Positions 55,355 to 64,000 of a stretch of DNA of 64,000 nucleotides are shown in pieces (the stretch's first letter is position 1; every line of letters begins with the position of its first letter). Both the position numbers and the translations under genes were made by a program. A model generated the notes under the pieces. It did not search any database, had not been told where the DNA came from, and worked only from the letters and a program-made list of their open reading frames with translations. The DNA comes from Vibrio crassostreae (GTDB lineage: Bacteria; Pseudomonadota; Gammaproteobacteria; Enterobacterales; Vibrionaceae), in assembly GCF_024347415.1 (NCBI RefSeq), contig NZ_AP025477.1, forward strand, positions 1,054,001-1,118,000. The letters are read 5' to 3'.

Positions 55355-57484
55355 TTAGAACTGATAATTCAGATCCAAAGTGTAAGAACGTCCCGGGGCT
55401 GGATAACGACCAACTGGACTGGTATCAATACCGCGGAAGTAATAGTCCTCATCAAACAAGTTGTTCACCGCAAGGTTCATGCGTAGCTTGCTGTTCTCAT
55501 CCTTGTACAAATCCGAACCTAGGTTAAAGTTCCAGACCATGTAAGCAGGCACTTTACCTGTCGCGCCCGTTGCATCTTCGGCACTTGTATTCGCATTGTC
55601 AGAGTAAGACTCGCTGAAGTAGTAACCAGACAAAGTCGTATCTACCTTGCTAAAGGCGTAAGTCGCATCCCAGCTAAATTGATGCTTAGACGTATATGGA
55701 AGTTGATTACCTTTGTTTGCGCCCTCTTCCTCTAACGTTGCATCTAAGTAGTTATAGCCAGCGCCCAAACTCAGAGCTTGCATCGCTTGAGGAATATAAC
55801 GACCAGAGAGCTCAACACCTTGGTGAAGGGTTTTACCAATGTTATCGAAAGTTTGGGTAACACTTTGCCATTGCAGCTGATCTTCAAAATCAATGCGGTA
55901 AAGTGCGATGTTAAAGCTGGTTGAATCTTGGTTGTAGCGAGCACCCAACTCGTAGTTCCACGCTAGCTCACTGCCCTCTTCACCTTTACCACGGATGTAA
56001 GCAATTTGTGGTGCACGCAAAGATTTCTGTGCATTGGTGTAACCAACCCATTGTTCAGTCAGATGGTATGCCAAAGTTAAGCCAGGAAGCCATTCCGTCA
56101 CTTTGTTGTCTGTGCTCTGTGCTGTACCCAGATCATCAAACGTCATATCAATCGATTCGTAACGAATACCCGGCGTGACTTTCAGTACGTCATTGAACAG
56201 GCCGATTTCATTGCTGATGTAACCAGCAAAAGCGTCAGTATCTAAGTGCCAGTCACGTGGGGTTGTTGTAGCACCACCAGCAATTGGCGTTTGAGTCAGC
56301 TTGTAATCAATATCTTCGTTAACATAGCGTGCACCCACAATGACGTTTTGCGTTACGGTATTTCCGTCAAAGTACATCGCGAGTTTAGGTTCAACACCAT
56401 AAACAGCAAATTCACGTGGTGACGTACGAATATCAGTTGATGGTAATGCAGGGTCCGCCCAGTGACCGCCAGCGCTATTAAAGCCCCATTGGAAGAAACG
56501 CTCAGAGCGGTGACCAAATGTCAGTATCTCTAGCTCTGCACTATCGGCAATGTTCAAATCATGCAAATACTTTAGGCTCCAACGCGTCGATTTACCTTGG
56601 TATTCATCATATGGTCGCTTCGATTGGGTGCGATCATTCTTGTAATCTTCTGGCGATAAAGCACCCGGCATTTGGGTGTCTGCATCATAACGCTGCACGA
56701 AGGCTTGTAGCTCTTGAGTATCACTCAATAACCATTGCAGTTTCGCCTGGAAGTTTTTTACATCTGTGTCGGAGTGCTCACGGAAGCTTTCACCTTTTAA
56801 GAAGTTACCTTCCACTTGAAGTGCCAGCGTATCGGTTAACCAACCACCCGTTCGCAGGTAAAAGTCGTTGAGCGGCGTATCGCCATCCTCGAATACAGTA
56901 AAGCGATTACTGATTTCCGTTTGCCACTCATGTGGAATAGGCTTGGTCACCAAGTTGATCACACCACCGACGTTGTTTGGTCCGTACTGAACCGCCGCAC
57001 CGCCTCGCACAATATCAATACGATCAAGCATCGACAGCGTTGCAGGGAAAATTGATTGTCCTGTGTGACCATACGGCGCCAGTGTCAGAGGAACACCATC
57101 CATGAGGAATTGAGCGTGCCCACTGCGACTCGCTTTCAAACCACGCACTGAGATGTTAGGCAAAACACCGGTGCCCGTTTCGTCTTGAACCTTAATGCCC
57201 GGTACACTTTGGAAGGCAGAGTCAATCGAGAGTGCGCCAGTCTTTTTAATTTGTTCATTAGTCAGAACAGTACGAGCTCCCGGATACTCTTTCACATCCT
57301 CAAGTTCTGAATTACCGATCAAGCTGCCCGTCACGACAACCGTTTCCATGGTCGTCGTTTGTGGATCTGACGCGGCAAATGCGCCCATGGAAGTCACTGA
57401 AGCGATGGCCATTGCAAGGGCACTTAGACGCAACTTTTGATGTGATTGAGTACAGGGTTTACCACCCAAATTCTGGTAAGGCAT
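55355..57484 (-). CDS. pvuA: TonB-dependent ferric vibrioferrin receptor PvuA
   Basis: A 709-residue outer-membrane receptor. The N-terminal signal is long (to about SMGAFAA, residue 38), followed by TonB box-like ETVVVTGS and the plug domain (PGIKVQDETGTGVLPNISVRG; RIDIVRGGAAVQYGPNNVGGVINLVTK in segments). A 22-strand barrel ends LDLNYQF. It resembles FecA-type citrate-siderophore receptors, fitting vibrioferrin, a citrate-based siderophore. AGGAG precedes the ATG. The leader has a strong stem-loop (57509-57548), and psuA lies 202 bp upstream on the same strand. Confidence 0.9.
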   Translation of the reverse strand: MPYQNLGGKPCTQSHQKLRLSALAMAIASVTSMGAFAASDPQTTTMETVVVTGSLIGNSELEDVKEYPGARTVLTNEQIKKTGALSIDSAFQSVPGIKVQDETGTGVLPNISVRGLKASRSGHAQFLMDGVPLTLAPYGHTGQSIFPATLSMLDRIDIVRGGAAVQYGPNNVGGVINLVTKPIPHEWQTEISNRFTVFEDGDTPLNDFYLRTGGWLTDTLALQVEGNFLKGESFREHSDTDVKNFQAKLQWLLSDTQELQAFVQRYDADTQMPGALSPEDYKNDRTQSKRPYDEYQGKSTRWSLKYLHDLNIADSAELEILTFGHRSERFFQWGFNSAGGHWADPALPSTDIRTSPREFAVYGVEPKLAMYFDGNTVTQNVIVGARYVNEDIDYKLTQTPIAGGATTTPRDWHLDTDAFAGYISNEIGLFNDVLKVTPGIRYESIDMTFDDLGTAQSTDNKVTEWLPGLTLAYHLTEQWVGYTNAQKSLRAPQIAYIRGKGEEGSELAWNYELGARYNQDSTSFNIALYRIDFEDQLQWQSVTQTFDNIGKTLHQGVELSGRYIPQAMQALSLGAGYNYLDATLEEEGANKGNQLPYTSKHQFSWDATYAFSKVDTTLSGYYFSESYSDNANTSAEDATGATGKVPAYMVWNFNLGSDLYKDENSKLRMNLAVNNLFDEDYYFRGIDTSPVGRYPAPGRSYTLDLNYQF

Positions 57485-57508
57485 GAAAATCTCCTAAATA
57501 GGCAAGTT

Positions 57509-57548
57509 AGGATCAAAGGCCATGTTTACGATTCGGCGCTTTGATCCT
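57509..57548 (-). promoter_or_regulatory. Stem-loop in the pvuA leader
   Basis: AGGATCAAAG (57509-57518) and CTTTGATCCT (57539-57548) are perfect 10-bp inverted arms, 24 bases upstream of the pvuA start. No U-run follows. A second small hairpin (GGC-TC/GA-GCC, 57560-57576) lies just upstream. Possible processing or translational control site between psuA and pvuA. Confidence 0.6.
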
Positions 57549-57626
57549 ATGGGCTAAACGGCCTCAAAATGAAGCCAACTGTTCATTCATTCGTAGCGAA
57601 TAAATCAATCGTTTTTAGAGTTAAAA

Positions 57627-57698
57627 TAGCTCTTAGAAATGAGCTAACTCCTAGAACTGAACTAGCTCTTAGAACATAATTAGCTTTTAAAACTGATA
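57627..57698 (-). repeat. 18-bp tandem repeat spanning the psuA stop codon
   Basis: Four consecutive 18-bp units (57681-57698, 57663-57680, 57645-57662, 57627-57644) share the minus-strand core TTCTAAGAGCTA with variation, and a fifth decayed unit may follow. The first contains the real Tyr-Gln-Phe-stop of psuA. Each later unit keeps Phe-stop (TAA or TAG) in the psuA frame. Confidence 0.85.
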
Positions 57699-59723
57699 GC
57701 CGTAACTGAGCATAAATTCGGCTGGCGCTCCGTAACCAATCTGGTTAGTACCAGACGTGCCGTTGGTTGCGCCCAGAATGTATTTCTCATTAAGCACGTT
57801 GTAAGCATTCGCTTGAACTTTGTGACGACCCGTGGTGTACGCTGCCATCAAGTCAACCGTGGTGTAGTCACCCAGAGCTACCGCTTCATCATTACCTGCG
57901 TAACGGTCGCCAACATATTTCACACCACCACCTAAACGCCAGTTGTCGTCTAGCTGGTAAGTACTCCAAAGTGAGAACAAATGATCAGACACATCGTTTG
58001 GCTTTTTGCCTGTCTCTTTGTTCTCCGCGTCTAAATAGCTGTAGCCTACAGAAATGTCCCACTGCTCGGTAAACTGACCGCGAGCTTCTAGCTCAATACC
58101 TTGGTGACGAGCTTCGATCTTGTTAACAACGTCGCCGTCTATATTCGTTTCTGGTTGCTCTTGATCGATTTGGAAGACCGCGGCATTCAGCATCAAGGCG
58201 TTATCTAGTAAGTAAGCTTTTGCACCCACTTCTTTTAGATCGGTATGGAAGAATTCAGCCAATTTAGGGTTGATGTAGATACCTGAGTAAGGCAATTGCC
58301 ATGAACGAGCTAAGCTTGCGTACACTGACATATCGTTGTTGATTCGGTAGACCAAACCACCGCGGTAGCTCACTTTGTCATCGTCTAGATTCTCTTTTGC
58401 TGAGCCCGCTTTTTGCTGTTCAAGCTCCATCGAGTCGTAACGCACATTGCCGATCACTGAAAGATCACCAAAGGTGTAAACGTCTTGAATGTAGACACCT
58501 GTCGTCGTTGTCGTGTTATCACGGAAAGGTTTGAAGCCCGGATCAGGTGTTGGACCTGCGACAGGGTTATAGATGTCTTTCGAAGGTAAGGTTTTATCGC
58601 TTGCGAGCGTTAAGTCGATATTGATCTGATTAAAATCCGCACCGATCATCATTTGGTTCGAATCGGTTTCCCAAACTAGCTCAGATTGAAGAGTGGTTGT
58701 GGTACGAGGGTCGTAACCGAAGTTATTTACCGTCTGAGATACTTCATTACCAGTTACCGTTCCTTGGCGTGTACCCTTTTGCTCAAGTTCGATATGGTTA
58801 TACGCTGCGCGGTTTGTCCATGCCCATTCGCTGTTCAAACGCCACTCATAGTCAACGCCCACACGAATGCTGTCTGACTCTTGATAATCGTTGGTGCCAC
58901 CGTAGAAAGTACTCTCTGAGACATCAACAGGTTTGCCATTCTTGGATGGAACACCACGATATGGCACCAGTTCTTGGTGAGAGTATTCAACATCGAGATC
59001 GATAATGTGTCCATCAGAAGGCATCACTCGAATGGTGGGTGCGATAAAGAAGTCATTCGAGTCGACGTGGTCTACATAGGAATCCGATTGTCGACTTTCC
59101 ACGTTGATACGCCCGCTGACTTTATCACTAAACGCCATCGAACTGTCAACCTGACCAACAAACAGATTGTTGCTGCCAACACTGCCATTAACGTGAGTGA
59201 AGTTATCTCCGTTAGCACGCTTGGTGACCAAATTGATGATACCACCTGCTGAACCTCGGCCATAAAGTGCGCCCGCAGGGCCTTTGACCACTTCGACACG
59301 TTCGATATTCGCTAAGCTTCGGTACGATTGAAGCGTTCCGTCATCACGCATGCCGTCACGGTACATATCGTTGAGAGCATCAAAACCACGAATCACAAAT
59401 TGGTCTCGGCTCCCCTCACCCAAGGTGTTGTTAACTCCGGCAACACCATCAAGAGCATCCACCAAACGTACAGCACCGCGGTCTTGCATTTCCGTTTTTG
59501 TGACAACAGATACTGCCTGCGGTACATCCAACCATTCGACATCAGTTTTGGTACCCGACTGAGGCATATGCTCCGCGTAACCTTCGTACTGATGACCAAT
59601 AACTTGCAGAGTTTCATCCACAGCTACACCTTCTGCTGCCATAACATTTGGCACAATAGATACTGCTGTTAATGCACCTCCAATTGCCAAAGCGAGTGGG
59701 GACAAGGCCAATCTAATGTTCAT
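57687..59723 (-). CDS. psuA: TonB-dependent siderophore receptor PsuA
   Basis: A 678-residue outer-membrane receptor with signal peptide (to about VMAAEG). The plug has the FhuE/FpvA-type pattern (LDVPQAVSVVTKTEMQDRG; DQFVIRGFDALNDMYRDGMRD; ERVEVVKGPAGALYGRGSAGGIINLVTKR, in segments) and the barrel ends MLSYGYQF. In Vibrio parahaemolyticus the gene at this position encodes a second vibrioferrin receptor. First gene of the uptake cluster, divergent from pvsA, with a Fur-box-like sequence upstream. Its stop codon lies in an 18-bp tandem repeat. Confidence 0.9.
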   Translation of the reverse strand: MNIRLALSPLALAIGGALTAVSIVPNVMAAEGVAVDETLQVIGHQYEGYAEHMPQSGTKTDVEWLDVPQAVSVVTKTEMQDRGAVRLVDALDGVAGVNNTLGEGSRDQFVIRGFDALNDMYRDGMRDDGTLQSYRSLANIERVEVVKGPAGALYGRGSAGGIINLVTKRANGDNFTHVNGSVGSNNLFVGQVDSSMAFSDKVSGRINVESRQSDSYVDHVDSNDFFIAPTIRVMPSDGHIIDLDVEYSHQELVPYRGVPSKNGKPVDVSESTFYGGTNDYQESDSIRVGVDYEWRLNSEWAWTNRAAYNHIELEQKGTRQGTVTGNEVSQTVNNFGYDPRTTTTLQSELVWETDSNQMMIGADFNQINIDLTLASDKTLPSKDIYNPVAGPTPDPGFKPFRDNTTTTTGVYIQDVYTFGDLSVIGNVRYDSMELEQQKAGSAKENLDDDKVSYRGGLVYRINNDMSVYASLARSWQLPYSGIYINPKLAEFFHTDLKEVGAKAYLLDNALMLNAAVFQIDQEQPETNIDGDVVNKIEARHQGIELEARGQFTEQWDISVGYSYLDAENKETGKKPNDVSDHLFSLWSTYQLDDNWRLGGGVKYVGDRYAGNDEAVALGDYTTVDLMAAYTTGRHKVQANAYNVLNEKYILGATNGTSGTNQIGYGAPAEFMLSYGYQF

Positions 59724-59964
59724 TATCTAATTCCATTTTAGTTTATAAAATCACAATAGTGCGAATGAAAACAAATATCATTTATATTTGCAATATATAT
59801 TTTTTGATCTATATTTGCCTTGCAATATGCAACACCACTAATGACATAAGAGTCAATAAAAACAATAAGATAGGAAAATTCTCTTTCTTATATACCCGAA
59901 AGAGAGCACTTGAAAGCGAGTTGTGAGCAGGCGACAACAACGTTTTGGAAATTAGGAAAGCCCC
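59724..59964. promoter_or_regulatory. Divergent psuA/pvsA promoter region
   Basis: This 241-bp AT-rich gap serves both directions. It carries the best Fur-like site at 59766-59780 and a loose ATAAGA/TCTTAT dyad near 59900-59930 closer to pvsA, which may be a second regulator site. Iron-repressed, Fur-controlled expression of both units is known for vibrioferrin genes in other vibrios. Confidence 0.6.
59766..59780. promoter_or_regulatory. Fur-box-like site
   Basis: TGAAAACAAATATCA; its complement TGATATTTGTTTTCA matches 11 of 14 defined positions of the 7-1-7 Fur consensus TGATAATnATTATCA. It lies 43 bp before the psuA start codon. Confidence 0.65.
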
Positions 59965-61176
59965 ATGAAATCTACGATAATCATCGTGAGTCACGTCGTG
60001 AATGATGCAGTCACTCACGGCTTCGTACCTACCGCAAAGGCGATGGGTCTTCACGTCGTTTTGATCACAGATCACAAGCTCAACCACCTGAAATTGAGCA
60101 GTGATGATGAACGCTTTAATCCCGATGAAATTTTAGAATGCGATGTCTTCAACCCTCTTGAACTCATCGAAATCATCACCGAGAAAGATCTAGCACCTCA
60201 TGCTGTTTTCAGTAATAGCGACCACCTACAAACTTCCACTGCTATCTGTGCACAGTTCTTTGGTGTACCCGCTAAAGATTGGAACGTGACGATTAAGGCG
60301 AAAAACAAATACTTAACTCGTCAGGCTCTCAACGAAAAATCGTTACCTAATACTCAAAGTGTTTTGTTAAGTCGAGAGAGCGCTCCTGTATTCGATTTCG
60401 ATTTTCCTGTCGTTGCGAAGCCCAAGGAAGGCGTGGCTAGTTTAGACGTGCAGCGCTGCGATTCTGCGGCTGAGCTGGATAACTATTGCGATACGTTTTG
60501 GCAAAAGCACCCTACTACTCCCATCTTGGTTGAGGCGTTTTTGCAAGGCCCACTGATTACTGTCGAAACCATTGGCGACGGGGATCATTTGGTCGCACTT
60601 GGTGGGTTTGATGTAGAGCTCTCAGCACCACCCTACTTCATCGAAACCGCGGCGAGTTGGAATGGTGTTAACAGCGTTCACTACCGTGATGAATGTATAC
60701 GTCAGCTTCAAGAATTCGGGGTGGGGTTTGGTGTCTGTCATAGCGAGTTCATCATCACAGATTCAGGACCGGTATTGGTCGAGATCAACTATCGAAGTAT
60801 TGGTGATGGCCGGGAGTTTTTGCTTGATAACCTCAGTGGCAGGAATTGGTTCAATACCATCTTAAATCTTCACTTGGGTCACAAGCTTGACCCTACATTT
60901 CGTATTGATGGCAGCGCCCATGTGCACTATGTAGTGGCCCAACAAAGCGGAGTGATTGAAGGGTCATCAACCTCTTTCATTCACCAAAAGGGCGATATTG
61001 TCACTCAGCAGCAAGTCCTTAAAAAGGTGGGTGATACATTCCAACAAAGTTTCTCCAACAAGGATTACTTAGCGAGAATTTCGGTCGTTTCTCCTTCTGG
61101 TCAAACTCTAGAACCCGCACTACAACAGGCAATCTCTCGCTTCAATCTAACAGCAACAAACGAGGTAACAGCATGA
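59965..61176 (+). CDS. pvsA: Vibrioferrin biosynthesis ATP-grasp ligase PvsA
   Basis: A 403-residue ATP-grasp enzyme, assigned in vibrioferrin biosynthesis to ligation of an amino acid (L-alanine) unit. An N-terminal pre-ATP domain (STIIIVSHVVNDAVTHGFVP) precedes the central DFDFPVVAKPKEGVASLDVQ lysine segment, ILVEAFLQGPLITVE, and the metal/phosphate site VLVEINYRSIGDG. AGGAAAG precedes the ATG. Its last 4 bases overlap the pvsB start (ATGA). It is divergent from psuA across a shared iron-regulated region. Confidence 0.9.
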   Translation: MKSTIIIVSHVVNDAVTHGFVPTAKAMGLHVVLITDHKLNHLKLSSDDERFNPDEILECDVFNPLELIEIITEKDLAPHAVFSNSDHLQTSTAICAQFFGVPAKDWNVTIKAKNKYLTRQALNEKSLPNTQSVLLSRESAPVFDFDFPVVAKPKEGVASLDVQRCDSAAELDNYCDTFWQKHPTTPILVEAFLQGPLITVETIGDGDHLVALGGFDVELSAPPYFIETAASWNGVNSVHYRDECIRQLQEFGVGFGVCHSEFIITDSGPVLVEINYRSIGDGREFLLDNLSGRNWFNTILNLHLGHKLDPTFRIDGSAHVHYVVAQQSGVIEGSSTSFIHQKGDIVTQQQVLKKVGDTFQQSFSNKDYLARISVVSPSGQTLEPALQQAISRFNLTATNEVTA

Positions 61177-62984
61177 ATGAAAACGCGTTATACCTCACTC
61201 AACGCTTAGTCGATACTTGCTTACGTGAAGATTTGTTCGGATTAGTTTCTCAAAGCCAATTTAAATCTCAGCTCCCGAGTTCACTCAAGTTATCTTCTTA
61301 TCCTCGTAATCAAATTTGGGCTATTTTTGCGGGTTCAGACTTTACACTCTACTTGCCCGTTACTCCGAGCTATTACATGCAGCGTTGGGTATACGGCCAA
61401 ACAGATGGTTCGAAAGGTGATGGTTGGCTCATCGAGAGAAATGGTGTCGTTGAAGCACAGCTGCACTATCAAGATTGGATCGAATTATTGAAAGCAGGTG
61501 CTCACGAAAGCTCGCATTCGTTATTAGATGGTTATTTACAAGAACTCGAATGCGCAGAAAAACACAAGGAATTGTGTGATAGCGCCTTCAGTCAGCAATC
61601 CGAATCACTCATGCTGCCGATTTCTCAACTAGAGCGTTGGGAGCAAAAGCTATTGCGTGCCGATCAAATCGCATCCTATCTTGACCACCCTTACTACCCG
61701 ACAGCACGTGCTAAGTTCGGTTTAAGCGATCACGATCTAGAACAATTTGCGCCAGAATTTGCACAAAGCTTTGAACTTCGTTGGCTCGCAATCGAAAAGT
61801 CACTGGTTACATTGACCAGTCCACCACCTGAATGTTGGCCAACGATGGAGCAAGTGGGTCTGCCCGCCGACTTTGCTCTTAGCCATGAGTTATTCCCCGC
61901 ACATCCATTGACACTAAGGAGTCTTGATGGACTTCCTGACGGTGTTATAAAAGCTCCGGTTGCATATCTAGAGGTGACTCCAACTTTATCAGTACGTACT
62001 GTGGTCGTGAATCAAGCACCACAGACCCACATCAAGGTGCCGCTGATCATGCGGTCTTTAGGTACTAAAAACATTCGCCTAATTAAACCATCCACACTTT
62101 ATGATGGGCATTGGTTTGAACGTTTATTGACGCACTTAGAACAAACAGATCAAGACTTACACGGCACGCTTTTCCATTGTAATGAGAAACATGGCGGCCA
62201 TGTTGGAGACGATAAAACCTTTGCTTATATTGTGCGTGAATACCCGCTGAGTTACTTCCAAGACAAAGCACTGGTGCCTGTGGCTGCGCTTGCCAGTCCA
62301 ATGCCTGATGAACGTTTGTTCTTGGAACACCTCGCCGAGCAGTATTATCAGCAAAATACACTGACTTGGTTTAAAGATTACGTCGATCTGCTATGCAAAG
62401 TGCACCTTACATTGTGGATTCGTTACGGTATTGCTTTGGAGTCTAACCAACAAAACGCCATCATTGCATTCAATGAGCAAGGCAAGATGACCTTAGCCAT
62501 GAAAGACAACGATGCTGCGCGTATTTGGCCAGAGCGTTTCCAAACGTTTGAGCAACAATCGCCCGTAAAATGCGACCACCTTTTAGATCAACGCATCACT
62601 GTAGACAACGAGCTTGCTCTTGGTCAGATGTTTACCACGATTACTTTGCAGTTAGACATTGCCGCGATTGTCGAAGCAATGGCGACGAAAGGAATCGCCA
62701 CGTCAGCTTATCTGTATGAAATGGTCGCCAATAGCCTCTCCCAACAGCTTAGCCAGTTGGACAAACAAGGACACAACACCAAGCTCGCAAACGAGATGTT
62801 GTTTGAGTCACCCAACTTATACGCTAAGTATCTATTGAGCTCGGGGAGCTTATTGTCTAAAGAGGCGTCTGGCGCAAGCGATATCAATAAATTTTATGGC
62901 TTGTCAGCACCGAACTTTTTATTGCTCACCAGCGAAGAAGCACAACACACTTACCTTGAAAACATCAAGCAGAGTGTGAGTTAA
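61173..62984 (+). CDS. pvsB: NIS siderophore synthetase PvsB (IucA/IucC family)
   Basis: A 603-residue ATP-dependent ligase that joins a carboxylate (citrate type) to an amine or alcohol. Family motifs: DHPYYPTARAKFGL (about 171-184) followed by QFAPEF, the core HP-x-HP...K-x-G block; FPAHPLTLRSL (241-251); VTPTLSVRTVVV (268-279), and a later HIKVPLIMRSLGTKNIR. The C-terminal FhuF-like region ends near LLTSEEA. Translationally coupled to pvsA and 6 bp upstream of pvsC. The second NIS synthetase (pvsD) and the decarboxylase (pvsE) are expected beyond the window. Confidence 0.92.
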   Translation: MNENALYLTQRLVDTCLREDLFGLVSQSQFKSQLPSSLKLSSYPRNQIWAIFAGSDFTLYLPVTPSYYMQRWVYGQTDGSKGDGWLIERNGVVEAQLHYQDWIELLKAGAHESSHSLLDGYLQELECAEKHKELCDSAFSQQSESLMLPISQLERWEQKLLRADQIASYLDHPYYPTARAKFGLSDHDLEQFAPEFAQSFELRWLAIEKSLVTLTSPPPECWPTMEQVGLPADFALSHELFPAHPLTLRSLDGLPDGVIKAPVAYLEVTPTLSVRTVVVNQAPQTHIKVPLIMRSLGTKNIRLIKPSTLYDGHWFERLLTHLEQTDQDLHGTLFHCNEKHGGHVGDDKTFAYIVREYPLSYFQDKALVPVAALASPMPDERLFLEHLAEQYYQQNTLTWFKDYVDLLCKVHLTLWIRYGIALESNQQNAIIAFNEQGKMTLAMKDNDAARIWPERFQTFEQQSPVKCDHLLDQRITVDNELALGQMFTTITLQLDIAAIVEAMATKGIATSAYLYEMVANSLSQQLSQLDKQGHNTKLANEMLFESPNLYAKYLLSSGSLLSKEASGASDINKFYGLSAPNFLLLTSEEAQHTYLENIKQSVS

Positions 62985-62990
62985 CCCATC

Positions 62991-64000
62991 ATGACCAAAC
63001 TCATTTATTGTGTACTTTTAAGCCACTTTATCGCCGCGTTTGCAGCCTTAGGAATGCCGCTGTTTTTGCCAATGGTATTGCCAACACTGGATGCAAACAT
63101 TACTTCGGATTGGGCGGGGGTACTGTTCATTTTACCGACCTTTTGCACTGCCGTTGCGGCACGCTTTTGGGGGCAGTTTGCTGATAAATATGGCAGACGT
63201 CGCTCTCTATTACGGGCTCAACTCGGGCTTGCAGCAGGCTTCGCGCTGTGTGGCTTAGCCGATAATCTCTCAATGTTTGTGTTTGGTCTTATCATTCAAG
63301 GAACCTTTGGTGGCACCATGGCCGCCTCAAACAGCTACTTATCCAGCCAAATCAACGATGCGAAATCACTCGGTAAGTCACTCAATAAAACTCAGCTTTC
63401 TGCCCGTCTGGCGCTAATTATTGCTCCGATTGGGCTTGGCTGGAGTTTATCAGCAACAAACCCGCTGAACGCGTACCTGTGGCTGTCCGCTTTGCCGCTA
63501 TTCGCGCTAGTGATCACCTTAACATTACCCATTGATGACTTAGCGAAATCTAAGGGAATTGTAAAAGATCAGGCATCGAAGAAAGCTCAATGCAGCCAAG
63601 TCAATTCGTTAAATACGCTTTACTGGGTGTTTGGCGCGCAGTTCAGCTTTGCTTTCGCCATGGTCGTCACGTTCCCCTATTTCTCGCCTTATGTGCAGCA
63701 ATATGGCGTGACAAATCAAGCGTGGATTGGATTTCTATATGCCCTCCCACATGGTGTTTATCTGCTCTTTGCAGGGAAAGTTCATCTGTTCTCTGAATGG
63801 GTTGATCGCCACCAGCTTGAACACAATCAAGCGCAGCGTACTTTATGGCTAGGCTTTGGTTTGCTTTCACTCAGTGCAGCAATGCATCTCACGCCATATC
63901 AAGAAGTGTTGATTATTGCTCGTATTGTTTTCGGACTTGGCATGGTTTGCTGTTATCACGGCTTGCATCAAGCATTAGCAAACCAAATTGATCGACGACA
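62991..64000 (+). CDS. pvsC: MFS-type vibrioferrin exporter PvsC (3' end beyond window)
   Basis: The frame opens at ATG 62991 (MTKLIYCVLLSHFIAAFAAL) 6 bp after the pvsB stop and stays open to the window end (336 codons). It shows hydrophobic MFS helices and the loop-2/3 signature FWGQFADKYGRRRSLLR (canonical G-x3-D-x-GRR). In the known locus PvsC exports vibrioferrin across the inner membrane. The C-terminal part is missing only because the window ends. Confidence 0.9.
   Translation, partial: MTKLIYCVLLSHFIAAFAALGMPLFLPMVLPTLDANITSDWAGVLFILPTFCTAVAARFWGQFADKYGRRRSLLRAQLGLAAGFALCGLADNLSMFVFGLIIQGTFGGTMAASNSYLSSQINDAKSLGKSLNKTQLSARLALIIAPIGLGWSLSATNPLNAYLWLSALPLFALVITLTLPIDDLAKSKGIVKDQASKKAQCSQVNSLNTLYWVFGAQFSFAFAMVVTFPYFSPYVQQYGVTNQAWIGFLYALPHGVYLLFAGKVHLFSEWVDRHQLEHNQAQRTLWLGFGLLSLSAAMHLTPYQEVLIIARIVFGLGMVCCYHGLHQALANQIDRR

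Noticed and set aside
57627..57698. CRISPR-like or integration repeat
   Set aside because: Units are contiguous with no spacers and are in phase with the psuA reading frame; this is a tandem repeat.

Overview
This window is Gram-negative gammaproteobacterial chromosome, almost certainly from a Vibrio. The grounds are the vibrioferrin locus in its Vibrio arrangement (pvsABC divergent from psuA-pvuABCDE), a TPP-riboswitch thiD-thiZXY-tenA-thiM operon, a DUF2999 gene, and the density of LysR/AraC regulators, MATE and RND pumps. The mix of accessory catabolic, transport and siderophore loci suits a second chromosome, but that is inference. No rRNA, tRNA, CRISPR array, phage or complete insertion sequence was found.

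Layout. 1-5.1 kb: thiamine salvage operon on the minus strand under a TPP riboswitch whose likely output is a hairpin covering the thiD ribosome binding site. 5.2-10.1 kb: EamA permease with an AraC regulator, a DUF4382 lipoprotein, DUF2999, and a TPR-DUF218 envelope protein. 10.5-11.2 kb: glutathione S-transferase behind a perfect 16-bp palindrome. 11.3-13.3 kb: an AT-rich island flanked by two copies (about 88% identical) of a 57-bp terminator-containing sequence. Inside it is what looks like a single integron gene cassette with its own attC site, carrying an unknown protein with a Cys/His zinc-knuckle-like region. 13.5-21.6 kb: a beta-oxidation locus (dienoyl-CoA-reductase-like flavoprotein, AraC regulator, CoA transferase, FadB-like and FadA-like enzymes).

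21.7-33.3 kb: three exported hydrolases (serine beta-lactamase fold, YtcJ-type amidohydrolase, M20 amidohydrolase), each beside one of three closely related LysR regulators, interspersed with outer-membrane proteins and small unknown genes. The set reads like a periplasmic scavenging or detoxification system. 33.6-39.2 kb: tolC-like/MFP/RND efflux operon. 39.4-40.9 kb: a degenerate cold-shock-domain gene translationally coupled to an unknown protein with four AT-hook-like motifs, next to a possible IS-end relic.

41-45 kb: guaC with an unusual leader (promoter, immediate terminator hairpin, then a second hairpin with the same loop hexamer), a response regulator-CheC protein with a PAS protein, and small envelope genes. 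45.7-51.3 kb: MATE pump with divergent LysR, alpha-amylase, EamA permease, VOC protein. 51.5-64 kb: vibrioferrin uptake (pvuE-D-C-B-A, psuA) and synthesis/export (pvsA, pvsB, start of pvsC). Here the psuA stop codon sits inside an 18-bp tandem repeat that repeats the terminal Phe-stop in frame.

The window cuts thiM on the left and pvsC on the right.
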